This document shows, in pieces, positions 1 through 5,562 of a stretch of DNA of 7,029 bases (the stretch's first letter is position 1; each line of letters begins with the position of its first letter). The stretch covers positions 9,164-16,192 of the forward strand of contig MAGV01000058.1 in assembly GCA_001717015.1 (NCBI GenBank), read 5' to 3'. This DNA comes from Candidatus Methanosuratincola petrocarbonis (ex Vanwonterghem et al. 2016) (GTDB lineage: Archaea; Thermoproteota; Methanomethylicia; Methanomethylicales; Methanomethylicaceae). Position numbers and translations under genes: made by a program. Below the pieces are notes generated by a model. That model did no database searches. It saw nothing but the letters and a program-made list of their open reading frames with translations, and was not told where the DNA came from.

Positions 1-90
1 CTCACATTCGCAAATCCAGGCGTTGCATCCTGCTTTCAAAAACTGCGATACTAGATAGCCTCCAGCGGATAAATAAAGTTTATGGGACAC
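1..90 (-). CDS. Unrecognised protein, N-terminal 30 codons only (runs off left edge)
   Basis: Reading leftward from a GTG at 90-88, a frame stays open to the window edge and encodes 30 residues, beginning MSHKLYLSAGGYLVSQFLKA and ending GCNAWICECE. The start is supported by a GGTGA ribosome binding site at 99-95 that overlaps the stop codon of the adenosine-specific kinase, with only 4 bases between that stop and the GTG. This spacing indicates an operon in which translation of the second gene is coupled to the first. The visible part has a hydrophobic stretch followed by three cysteines (C-x6-C-x-C), which could become a metal site, but too little is visible to assign a family. The plus-strand frame over the same bases is also open but reads less like a protein. 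I do not recognise the product; the call rests on the start context and the natural residue composition. Confidence 0.55.
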   Translation of the reverse strand, partial: MSHKLYLSAGGYLVSQFLKAGCNAWICECE

Positions 91-94
91 AGAT

Positions 95-577
95 TCACCG
101 CTTGTACCCTATCCTCCTGAGGAACTCCTTCCTGGTTTCCCTATCAGCTTCCGACTCTACGCCCCTGGGCGGATCGCCGTCTATGACGCCGAGCACCCCC
201 CTCTTCCCTTCCTCTTCAGCGACGACCACCAAGAGCGGGTTTGCAGTTGCGCAGAATACATTGCAGACCTCTTGGACCGATTTTATGGCATTCAGCACGC
301 TTATCGGGTATGCCTTCCTCATAACTAGAACGAAGATATGTCCCGCCCCTATCTTCATGCATGCTTCTGAAGCAGCCCTCTCCAGCTCTTCGCAGTTCCC
401 CTCGCGCCTTATCAGGCATGGCCCTGAAGCCTCCGCGAACGCAATCCCAAACTCTGCGCCCGGGGCATGCGTCACCATCACCTCGTAGAGATCCTCGACG
501 CTCTTTATGAAATGAGTCTGGCCTATCACTATGTTCGATCCCTGCGGGGCGCTCACCTGGACCAATTTGATCTCCAT
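95..577 (-). CDS. Adenosine-specific kinase (DUF355 / PF04008 family)
   Basis: The 160-residue protein matches the small single-domain adenosine-specific kinase family (known from Pyrobaculum aerophilum), which binds adenosine and AMP and is thought to act in purine salvage in the cytoplasm. Family features visible in order are GQTHF near residue 20, FGIAFAEASGPCLIR near 43-57, a Gly-rich stretch IGAGHIFV near 76-83, the helix PISVLNAIKSVQEV near 91-104, CATANPLLVVV near 109-119, and the C-terminal GVIDGDPP loop near 129-136. Length equals the usual family length. An in-frame ATG lies 16 codons upstream at 625-623, but it lies upstream of the TATA box (615-608), so the ATG at 577, about 35 bases downstream of the box, is the better start and gives a nearly leaderless mRNA. 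A second gene follows 4 bases after the stop. The family call is firm; the physiological role is inferred from the family. Confidence 0.9.
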   Translation of the reverse strand: MEIKLVQVSAPQGSNIVIGQTHFIKSVEDLYEVMVTHAPGAEFGIAFAEASGPCLIRREGNCEELERAASEACMKIGAGHIFVLVMRKAYPISVLNAIKSVQEVCNVFCATANPLLVVVAEEEGKRGVLGVIDGDPPRGVESEADRETRKEFLRRIGYKR

Positions 578-607
578 AGCTCGCACCAAAAATATCTTAG
601 CTGCTGC

Positions 608-615
608 TGTATAAA
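608..615 (-). promoter_or_regulatory. TATA box for the adenosine-specific kinase gene
   Basis: The minus strand reads TTTATACA here, centred about 35 bases before the ATG at 577. Transcription starting about 26 bases downstream would leave a leader of around 9 bases. The position also argues against the longer N-terminal extension, whose start codon lies upstream of this box. Confidence 0.6.
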
Positions 616-678
616 TCATTAACACTTTTCCCTCAGGCGAACCCTAAAACGTATCTGAAATCGAACAGAATGCTAAAC

Positions 679-686
679 TATAATAA
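679..686 (+). promoter_or_regulatory. TATA box for the universal stress protein gene
   Basis: TATAATAA lies about 42 bases before the ATG at 724. The expected start site near 708 leaves a short leader that contains GTGAT at 713-717, a match to the archaeal Shine-Dalgarno sequence with 6 bases to the start codon. A second AT-rich stretch at 698-708 is a weaker alternative and would put the start site too close to the ATG. Confidence 0.45.
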
Positions 687-723
687 CCCTTCTTGGCTAA
701 ATATTAATCTAAAGTGATGAAAA

Positions 724-1164
724 ATGTACAGGACAATAATGGTAGGTGTGGACGGATCCAAGTCTGCAGAGGCGGCTTTTGAGACAGCCATGGACATGGC
801 GAAGAGGCACGACGCAAGGCTTCTTATAGTGACCATCTATGCCCCCCCAGCAATCGGTCTCCTCGGAGACATACCGCCTTATCCCCCAACGGTTCCGAAA
901 GAGGTCAGCGAGAAGATGGAGCCCCTCCTGAAGCAGTACGAGGAGAGGGCAAAGAAGGAAGGCGTAAAGGTAGTCGAAACCAAGATCGTGCCGGTGTGGA
1001 ACACTGTCGGTGCTGGCTTCGTGGCCGAGGCAGAGAAGCAGGGATGCGCCCTGACCGTAATAGGCTCCAGGGGCATGACCGGCCTCAAGAGGACCCTGCT
1101 TGGCAGCGTAGCCGAGTACGTCTCCAAGAACGCACACTGCGACGTTCTCATCACGAGAAGGTAA
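724..1164 (+). CDS. Universal stress protein, UspA family, ATP-binding type
   Basis: This 146-residue single-domain protein is a UspA-fold protein of normal length. It begins with the typical first strand and loop IMVGVDGS (residues 5-12, Asp10 conserved), continues with an amphipathic helix and the strand LLIVTIYA, and ends with TVIGSRGMTG...GSVAEYV. The last part contains the full nucleotide-binding signature G-2x-G-9x-G-S (Gly114, Gly117, Gly127, Ser128), so ATP binding is expected. Such proteins form cytoplasmic dimers and respond to stress or energy state; the specific role here is unknown. The ATG at 724 is preceded by GTGAT at 713-717. The stop overlaps the promoter region of the next gene in the same direction, and a C6-T7 tract at 1181-1193 probably ends this transcript. 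Confidence 0.93.
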   Translation: MYRTIMVGVDGSKSAEAAFETAMDMAKRHDARLLIVTIYAPPAIGLLGDIPPYPPTVPKEVSEKMEPLLKQYEERAKKEGVKVVETKIVPVWNTVGAGFVAEAEKQGCALTVIGSRGMTGLKRTLLGSVAEYVSKNAHCDVLITRR

Positions 1165-1172
1165 AGTATAAG
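1165..1172 (+). promoter_or_regulatory. TATA box for the gene starting at 1207
   Basis: AGTATAAG begins immediately after the usp stop codon and is centred about 38 bases before the ATG at 1207, in the range seen at other genes of this window. It implies a start site near 1195 and a short or absent leader. Confidence 0.45.
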
Positions 1173-1180
1173 ACTGCAAA

Positions 1181-1193
1181 CCCCCCTTTTTTT
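1181..1193 (+). terminator. C/T-tract terminator after usp
   Basis: Six C followed by seven T lie 17 bases after the usp stop. Archaeal RNA polymerase terminates at T-runs of this size without needing a hairpin. Because the promoter of the next gene lies just upstream of this tract, the tract would end the usp transcript right where the next one begins. Confidence 0.45.
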
Positions 1194-1206
1194 GTGGGTA
1201 ATTTTT

Positions 1207-1695
1207 ATGCTGCTCTCGATATACGGCATTGAATTGGATGTTCCGAAGGAGTATTTTATCTCAATCACCAAGGGCTCTCTTTACTTCAAGGGGGACCTCG
1301 AGGTTTCAGACCACTTCAAGCATGTGGTCCGCGTATTCTGGGACGATCTCGATGAGTTCAAGAAGGTCTACTCCACGCCTCAGGATTTCTTCGAAGAGAA
1401 AGTTTCTGCAATACAGAACGACAGGGATCTCGTCGGAATGAAGAGCGAAGTCTTCAGTTGGGGCGGCGCAGATGCTAACCATCCTGCCCACTTCCACAAG
1501 ATATCTTACTCAACCAAAAAGAGGTTCACAAAGGAGCTTCACCACTGTATAATAGGTCTGGTGGTTTTCTGCGAAGTTTGCAGCAGGCGGTACCTTCTAT
1601 TCAACGAGTACTATGAGAACAAAAATGAATTCGAGGAGACTGCGCTGAAGATTCTCGGATCTTTCCGGTGCCGCTGCGACATGGATGAAGTCTGA
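1207..1695 (+). CDS. Hypothetical protein with Cys-rich C-terminus
   Basis: I do not recognise a named family. The 162-residue protein starts with beta-rich sequence (YGIELDVPKEYF, then SLYFKGDLEV), passes through a charged central helix (around residues 45-72), and ends in a strand-helix unit with a CxxC motif (Cys122, Cys125, next to RRYLLFNEYY) followed by SFRCRC (Cys155, Cys157). A His-His-x5-Cys-like patch lies near 112-114. The layout recalls small archaeal unknowns that end in a Cys-x2-Ser-x-Arg-type motif and a terminal SF-x-C; that comparison is from memory. The cysteines could bind metal, or may only be structural. The TTG at 1192 is in frame, but the ATG at 1207 fits the promoter spacing. 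No signal peptide or clear membrane helix is present. The stop is 26 bases from the convergent neighbour. Confidence 0.75.
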   Translation: MLLSIYGIELDVPKEYFISITKGSLYFKGDLEVSDHFKHVVRVFWDDLDEFKKVYSTPQDFFEEKVSAIQNDRDLVGMKSEVFSWGGADANHPAHFHKISYSTKKRFTKELHHCIIGLVVFCEVCSRRYLLFNEYYENKNEFEETALKILGSFRCRCDMDEV

Positions 1696-1705
1696 CGCAA
1701 AGCTA

Positions 1706-1716
1706 AACATAAAAAA
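1706..1716. terminator. Short A/T tract between convergent genes
   Basis: The 26-base gap between two convergent genes contains six consecutive A on the plus strand (1711-1716), read as six T on the minus strand just after the stop of the DUF4430-like gene. It is a plausible terminator for the minus-strand gene; no equivalent T-run exists for the plus-strand gene. Confidence 0.35.
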
Positions 1717-1721
1717 TATTG

Positions 1722-2417
1722 CTAGCGCGTGAGCGATCCTTCATACTCGTTGTACTCCCAACCGCCGCCGCTGCAGCAGTCCGCGGGCCACCCTCCGAAT
1801 ATGTCGTAAAGTATTATGATCGTGTCCTTATGCGCGGGCGTGAATTTGTCTGGGGAAGCTGTGAGATAAACGAATGTTTTCTTTTCTGCGTCCCAGAAGT
1901 ATATCATCCACTGGGCCATCGTTGCAGGGTCGTTCTTGATACCGTTGATCTCATCTATGTATCGCATCCCTGATATGTTGCCATAGGTCACTGCAAATTG
2001 GAGGCTCTGTGGATCCTGGACTAATATCCTCTCAAAGACTAAGGAGTTGTTGAGGTCATAGACCCTTAACTCTGTCATATTCGCCTTGTGGATGTTCTGG
2101 ATCACGTCAATAATGGTCGAACCGTAAGGGAGCTCTATCCCCTCAAACCAGTACGCCACTCCGTGCGTTTCATTGTATGTCGTGTTCAGGTCAAATCCTA
2201 TGTCGACCCTGACCATCTTCTCACCCATCGGCGTCTCGTAATAGAGCAGCCTGCCCCCCCTTCCTATCTCATAAAGGTTGTATTTGTTCATGTTCTCAAT
2301 GAAGCCCGAACCGAAGGTCTGGAAGCCTATTGCGCTGCCTACACTTATTACTGAAACAAGAAACACTAGCAAAATCACCCAATACTTGAAGGGAGGCACC
2401 ACATTCTCTTCCGACAT
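1722..2417 (-). CDS. Membrane-anchored surface protein with DUF4430-like domain
   Basis: From the ATG at 2417 the protein has 231 residues. It has a short N-terminus, one strong membrane helix (about 12-34) and a long polar domain that should face outside. Five N-x-S/T sequons lie in that domain (Asn78, 82, 113, 123, 147), which fits archaeal surface glycosylation. The second half resembles DUF4430, the domain related to the C-terminus of transcobalamin: YGSTIIDVIQ (98-107), INGIKN (157-162), WMIYFWD (170-176) and KDTIIILY (197-204) fall in the order expected for that fold. Those proteins often bind cofactors or act in surface binding, but no ligand can be named. The C-terminus has a Cys-Cys pair (214-215) in a Gly/Trp-rich tail. 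An in-frame ATG at 2465 would add 16 residues and cannot be excluded. Membrane anchoring is secure; the domain call is moderate. Confidence 0.8.
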   Translation of the reverse strand: MSEENVVPPFKYWVILLVFLVSVISVGSAIGFQTFGSGFIENMNKYNLYEIGRGGRLLYYETPMGEKMVRVDIGFDLNTTYNETHGVAYWFEGIELPYGSTIIDVIQNIHKANMTELRVYDLNNSLVFERILVQDPQSLQFAVTYGNISGMRYIDEINGIKNDPATMAQWMIYFWDAEKKTFVYLTASPDKFTPAHKDTIIILYDIFGGWPADCCSGGGWEYNEYEGSLTR

Positions 2418-2474
2418 TTTTTTCACATTAGGAAAAACTTGACCCTCCCTAATATCCGTTCCCATGTTCTACAC

Positions 2475-2507
2475 TTTTTAAGTAATGAAAAGCATAATGA
2501 TAAATTT
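2475..2507 (-). promoter_or_regulatory. Candidate TATA boxes for the DUF4430-like gene
   Basis: On the minus strand two AT boxes are visible: TTAAAAA at 2481-2475, which would place transcription start near 2452 and favour the ATG at 2417, and TTTATCAT near 2506-2499, which would place it near 2477 and allow the ATG at 2465. The sequence does not decide between them. Confidence 0.35.
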
Positions 2508-2583
2508 TTTTTTCGTAACTTGAAACTTTTACCTTTATAAAATCATAATCTTTTTCTATTTTGTGAATTTAAGGGGGGTTCCA

Positions 2584-2591
2584 TATATAAA
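2584..2591 (+). promoter_or_regulatory. TATA box for the small membrane protein and symporter operon
   Basis: TATATAAA is a near-consensus box with a G-rich run just upstream (2572-2577). It predicts transcription start near 2614 and lies about 40 bases before the ATG of a 16-codon ORF at 2628. A second box, CTATATTAAT at 2614-2623, would start transcription near 2645, close to the next gene. Confidence 0.55.
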
Positions 2592-2627
2592 TCTTATTAT
2601 TGATTTTCGTAAGCTATATTAATACCC

Positions 2628-2678
2628 ATGGTCGAAATGGTTTTCAAGAAAACCCAATGGTGGGAAAAACATGTTTGA
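2628..2678 (+). CDS. Possible 16-codon leader ORF overlapping the next gene
   Basis: An ATG placed about 40 bases after a strong TATA box opens a frame encoding MVEMVFKKTQWWEKHV, then stops at TGA 2676-2678, 8 bases into the 74-residue membrane protein gene, which is in another frame. It may be a leader peptide coupling translation to the operon, or the true N-terminus of the next protein separated by a one-base indel in the A5 run at 2665-2669; with one A removed the frames join. It could also be chance. I include it because of its position and composition, with low confidence. Confidence 0.3.
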   Translation: MVEMVFKKTQWWEKHV

Positions 2679-2895
2679 GTTGTTTCTAACGAACGAATAT
2701 GCGACATTGATTCTCTTGGACATGCTACGCGGCGTCTTCGGCACCTACGGTTGGGGCCTGCCATCCACATGGACAAGCACATGGGCAATCGTCTACCTAG
2801 AGGAGTTCCTCCTCTGGTGGCTGTTTCCAGCGATTACGATGCTTTGGTGGCGTTCTTGGATCAAGAAGCATCCGGAGCTAGCTGAGGAGATATAA
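2671..2895 (+). CDS. Small Trp-rich membrane protein, probable symporter partner
   Basis: The 74-residue protein has a hydrophobic N-terminal part (around residues 8-24), a Trp/Gly/Ser/Thr-rich turn (28-41) and a strong membrane helix rich in Trp (about 43-64, WAIVYLEEFLLWWLFPAITM), followed by a basic-acidic tail. The ATG at 2671 has GGTGG at 2659-2663 as a ribosome binding site. The gene ends 13 bases before a sodium:solute symporter, so the two are almost certainly co-transcribed. Small membrane proteins encoded directly before SSS-family symporters are known in bacteria (for example the DUF4212 and YhdT types), where they are treated as accessory subunits. This one does not clearly belong to either type, so the role as a partner is inferred from position and topology. 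Its N-terminus may be longer if the upstream 16-codon ORF is joined to it. Confidence 0.72.
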   Translation: MFELFLTNEYATLILLDMLRGVFGTYGWGLPSTWTSTWAIVYLEEFLLWWLFPAITMLWWRSWIKKHPELAEEI

Positions 2896-2908
2896 GGGGG
2901 TATAAAGA

Positions 2909-4471
2909 ATGGACGAAGCAGCATTTGCAACAGGAAAACTAATCGAAGGAATAATTATCGTTATATGGATCGCATTGATCCTTGGGATAGGTCTTTGGTC
3001 CAGGAAGAAGGTCAAGGCCTCGGGCGACTTATTGGTTGGCGGCAGGGCAATCCCGGTCTGGATGCTCGGTATGTGGAGCGCTGGCGCCTCTGTGAGCGCT
3101 TGGGCCTTTTTCGGTCTTCCTGGAGGCATATACGCAGCAGGTGCATGGCAGCACTGGGCTATCTGCACTCCTATGATCGCCGGCTTCCCCCTCACCGTGA
3201 TCTTCCTCGGAAGATGGATGCGGGTCTCTGCCAAAAAGTACAACCTTATGACAATGCCCGACTTCCTTGGGGAAGTTTACGGAGGCAAGCTGATCAGGAT
3301 CTTTGCGGCTATCGGAATCGTCATTGCATGCATCTTCTACGCAACTGCGCAGTTCAAGGCAATCGGAGTCCTCATAGGGACTTTGCTGAACATACCATAC
3401 CAGCCTGCTGCGGCGCTGGGAATCGCAATCTCGGCTGTGTATGTGCTTCTGGGAGGCTTCATCGCGGGCGCAATTATTAACTCGCTTAACGTTTCGATGA
3501 TGATCATAGCTTCGCTGCTTGCCGTCGGTCTCGGGTACACTTGGACTGGTGGCTACGGTAAGATGCTCGCTACAATTTCAGCAGCGACCGGTGGGACCAC
3601 CTGGCTTAACAATGATGCTGCGCTCGGCGGCTTTGCTTGGTTCTTCTGGATCAGCTGGGCTCTGTTACTTTCGAGCTTCGGTCTCGTCGGGCAACCCGCG
3701 ATCGTCCAGAAACTGTACGGCGTCAAGAAGCCCAGCACGCTCTGGATGTGGGGTCTCTTGGGCGGAATCATCTTCGGCGTCACCTGCCCTGCCTACTGCT
3801 ACCTCGGCGTAGTGACTAAGTACCTTGCTGTCACCGATCCGACAGTCGCGCCGGCAATCACTGGTCTTGGTCTCGGAGCTGACGGAGTAATCGCTTGGCT
3901 AACAGTATACAAGCTGGGTGTAGAAGCACCGATCCTCGGCGGCCTCCTGATCGCAGGCGTTATCGGCGCTGCGTGGAGCACAATCGACGGCTTCATCATG
4001 ATGGGCGGAGCAGCAATTGTCAGGGACATAATCAACAAGTGCTTCAGGCCGAACTGGACAGACAAGCAGCTCCTGAAGTACCTCAGGATCGCCATGCTGG
4101 TAGTCGGCATCATAATGGCTATCGAGACCCTATTCCCCTCGGAGATCATCACATGGCTGGCAGCAATCGGCTGGGCCCAGTTTGCAGCCACACTAGCTCC
4201 TGCACTTCTCCTTGCCACAACTTGGAGGGGTGTGACCAAGTGGGGCGGCACTGCTGGAGTAGCCGTTGGCACTCTGGTCTGCGCCTTCCTGACACTCGTG
4301 TACCGCATTCCCTTGGGAACCAAGACTTTCATAACTACCTTCTACCTTGACGCCGGAGCCTGGGGCATGATCCTTGGCTTCTTGACTATCATCATCGTCT
4401 CCCTTGTGACCAAGAAGGAGCGCGGTCCGCTGTACTACGACATCCACAAGGATGTCCCGAAGCCGCAATAA
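2909..4471 (+). CDS. Sodium:solute symporter (SSS family, PutP/PanF-like)
   Basis: The 520-residue protein has about 13 hydrophobic segments and the typical SSS order: SGDLLVGGRAIPVW (38-51), SAGASVSAWAFFGLPGGIYAAG (57-78), MPDFLGEVYG (116-125), QFKAIGVLIG (148-157), a GGFIAG turn (182-187), GQPAIVQKLYG in the middle, and WSTIDG (356-361) in the helix that carries the second sodium ligand pair, here Ser357 and Thr358. It should import an organic solute with sodium ions across the cytoplasmic membrane. The substrate cannot be read from the sequence; organic acids, amino acids and pantothenate are all handled by this family. The usual Thr-Asp-x2-Gln after the GG-x2-A turn is replaced by Ile-Asn-x2-Asn (190-194). 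The ATG at 2909 follows a G5 ribosome binding site at 2896-2900. It is co-transcribed with the small membrane protein upstream, and T-tracts follow its stop. Confidence 0.93.
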   Translation: MDEAAFATGKLIEGIIIVIWIALILGIGLWSRKKVKASGDLLVGGRAIPVWMLGMWSAGASVSAWAFFGLPGGIYAAGAWQHWAICTPMIAGFPLTVIFLGRWMRVSAKKYNLMTMPDFLGEVYGGKLIRIFAAIGIVIACIFYATAQFKAIGVLIGTLLNIPYQPAAALGIAISAVYVLLGGFIAGAIINSLNVSMMIIASLLAVGLGYTWTGGYGKMLATISAATGGTTWLNNDAALGGFAWFFWISWALLLSSFGLVGQPAIVQKLYGVKKPSTLWMWGLLGGIIFGVTCPAYCYLGVVTKYLAVTDPTVAPAITGLGLGADGVIAWLTVYKLGVEAPILGGLLIAGVIGAAWSTIDGFIMMGGAAIVRDIINKCFRPNWTDKQLLKYLRIAMLVVGIIMAIETLFPSEIITWLAAIGWAQFAATLAPALLLATTWRGVTKWGGTAGVAVGTLVCAFLTLVYRIPLGTKTFITTFYLDAGAWGMILGFLTIIIVSLVTKKERGPLYYDIHKDVPKPQ

Positions 4472-4480
4472 ACCACAACC

Positions 4481-4494
4481 TTTTTTTATTTTTT
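4481..4494 (+). terminator. T-tract terminator after the symporter
   Basis: Seven T, one A and six T begin 10 bases after the symporter stop. No hairpin precedes them, as is normal for archaeal termination. The next gene has its own strong promoter just downstream. Confidence 0.6.
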
Positions 4495-4514
4495 AAACGA
4501 TACTTTTCAAAGTC

Positions 4515-4522
4515 TTTATATA
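4515..4522 (+). promoter_or_regulatory. Strong TATA box for the MscS gene
   Basis: TTTATATA matches the archaeal consensus fully and is centred 30 bases before the ATG at 4549. The predicted start site, about 4544-4546, makes the mRNA leaderless or nearly so, and no ribosome binding site is seen ahead of the ATG. Confidence 0.7.
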
Positions 4523-4548
4523 GCATGAGAATTTATTACTGACTTGCT

Positions 4549-5490
4549 ATGGCATTCGATTTATTCGACTTAAATGGCATATGGGCACCTTTTCTTAACT
4601 TTGCTATTGGGCTCTCAGCAACCCTCATCATAGCATACATAATCAACCACACTTTGAGTATACGAATTTCAAAGATAGTGGAGAGAAATCCGAGCCTGGC
4701 GACAAGCTACAGGTTCATAAGGCGATTGGTCCTCGCCCTAATAATCATCATTGGTGTGGCCTCTGCCACCTTCGCCGCCTTCCCTGACCTGGGCGCTTCA
4801 ATAGCCTCAATTTTTGTTGCAGCTGGCTTTGCCTCGATCGTGGTGGGTCTTGCGGCCCAGTCGACTCTCTCAAACATATTCGCCGGGATGACCATATCCA
4901 TATTCCAGCCGATCAGGGTAGATGAAGCTGTAGTGTTCAATAACGAGTTCTGTTTCGTAGAGGACATCAAGCTGATGCACACTGTGCTAAGGACATGGGA
5001 CAACCGGCGCCTGATGGTTCCCAATGCCATGCTCCAGAATGAAGTGATTGTCAATTACACGCGGAACGATCCGACTAAGCTTACCCCTATTCTGGTCTCG
5101 ATAAGCTACGAATCGGACCTAAACAAGGCGATGCAGATCATGGTGGACGTAGCAAAGCGGCATCCCAATTGCCTCCCCATTGGTGACCTGCCCAAGGTGC
5201 AGGTGATGGAGTTCGGCGATTCAGGGATTACCCTCAGACTTTTAAGCAGGGCAAAAGATCAGCCGTCCTCATTTGAGATGGCCAGGGACCTCCTCCGGGA
5301 AATAAAGAAGGAATTCGATGCCAACGGGATCGAGATACCTTACCCGCGGAGGTACTTGGTGATAGATCCCAATCTCCGCAAGCTGCTCGAGGAGAGCATC
5401 CAAAAGCCGAAGCCGAAGAGGGCCACCAGGAAGAAGAGTGAGTCGCCAAGCTCTGAGTCGGAGCCAGGCGAGCAGAATAAGCAAGAGTAA
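4549..5490 (+). CDS. MscS-family small-conductance mechanosensitive channel
   Basis: The 313-residue protein has three N-terminal membrane segments (about 14-35, 58-77 and 82-118). The third is the pore helix, with the Gly/Ala-rich pattern AAGFASIVVGLAAQSTLSN (91-109), very similar to TM3 of bacterial MscS, including the Gln before STLSN and the FQPIRVDE turn into the beta domain (119-126). The cytoplasmic domain follows, with VEDI (137-140), RTWDNRRLMVPNAML (148-162) and an alpha/beta part reaching IPYPRRYLVI (263-272). Such channels open under membrane tension and release solutes on hypo-osmotic shock. The last 28 residues are a low-complexity tail, first Lys/Arg-Pro-rich, then Ser/Glu-rich, which is outside the family core. 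The size is close to that of E. coli MscS plus this tail. The gene has its own promoter, and the stop codon abuts the promoter of the next gene. Confidence 0.95.
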   Translation: MAFDLFDLNGIWAPFLNFAIGLSATLIIAYIINHTLSIRISKIVERNPSLATSYRFIRRLVLALIIIIGVASATFAAFPDLGASIASIFVAAGFASIVVGLAAQSTLSNIFAGMTISIFQPIRVDEAVVFNNEFCFVEDIKLMHTVLRTWDNRRLMVPNAMLQNEVIVNYTRNDPTKLTPILVSISYESDLNKAMQIMVDVAKRHPNCLPIGDLPKVQVMEFGDSGITLRLLSRAKDQPSSFEMARDLLREIKKEFDANGIEIPYPRRYLVIDPNLRKLLEESIQKPKPKRATRKKSESPSSESEPGEQNKQE

Positions 5491-5496
5491 TATATC
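5489..5496 (+). promoter_or_regulatory. TATA box for the small four-helix membrane protein gene
   Basis: AATATATC overlaps the mscS stop codon. It predicts transcription start near 5518. It lies about 34 bases before the ATG at 5526, matching the spacing at neighbouring genes, but 71 bases before the GTG at 5563, the only start codon in the frame of the large ORF. Confidence 0.5.
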
Positions 5497-5523
5497 TGCT
5501 CAGTTCCTTGCATCTAAAAGAGG

Positions 5524-5533
5524 GGATGCATCC
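5524..5533. promoter_or_regulatory. Perfect 10-base palindrome at the predicted transcript start
   Basis: GGATGCATCC is an exact inverted repeat a few bases downstream of the predicted start site of the four-helix gene, and TGCATC also occurs at 5509-5514. A regulator bound here could block transcription. It may also be chance, since it contains the ATG of the short ORF. Confidence 0.25.
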
Positions 5534-5562
5534 TGAGCGCCCAGACGAAAGATAGTGTTTCT

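Noticed and set aside
69..77. TATA-like TTTATTTAT on the minus strand near the left edge
   Set aside because: It lies within the first codons of the gene coupled to the kinase; a separate promoter here is not needed and no suitable start codon with a long frame follows.
102..488. Open plus-strand frame of about 128 codons opposite the adenosine-specific kinase
   Set aside because: It is antisense to a clear family member and has a Ser/Pro/Thr-rich composition typical of shadow frames.
578..625. N-terminal 16-residue extension of the adenosine-specific kinase
   Set aside because: Its ATG lies upstream of the TATA box, and the family starts at MEIKL-type sequence.
3799..4332. Long minus-strand frame (177 codons) within the symporter gene
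   Set aside because: It is a shadow of the confirmed symporter frame; composition follows the complement of hydrophobic codons and no family is recognisable.
3895..4350. Plus-strand frame of about 151 codons inside the symporter gene
   Set aside because: It overlaps the symporter in another frame, is rich in Arg, His and Ser, and has no start signals.
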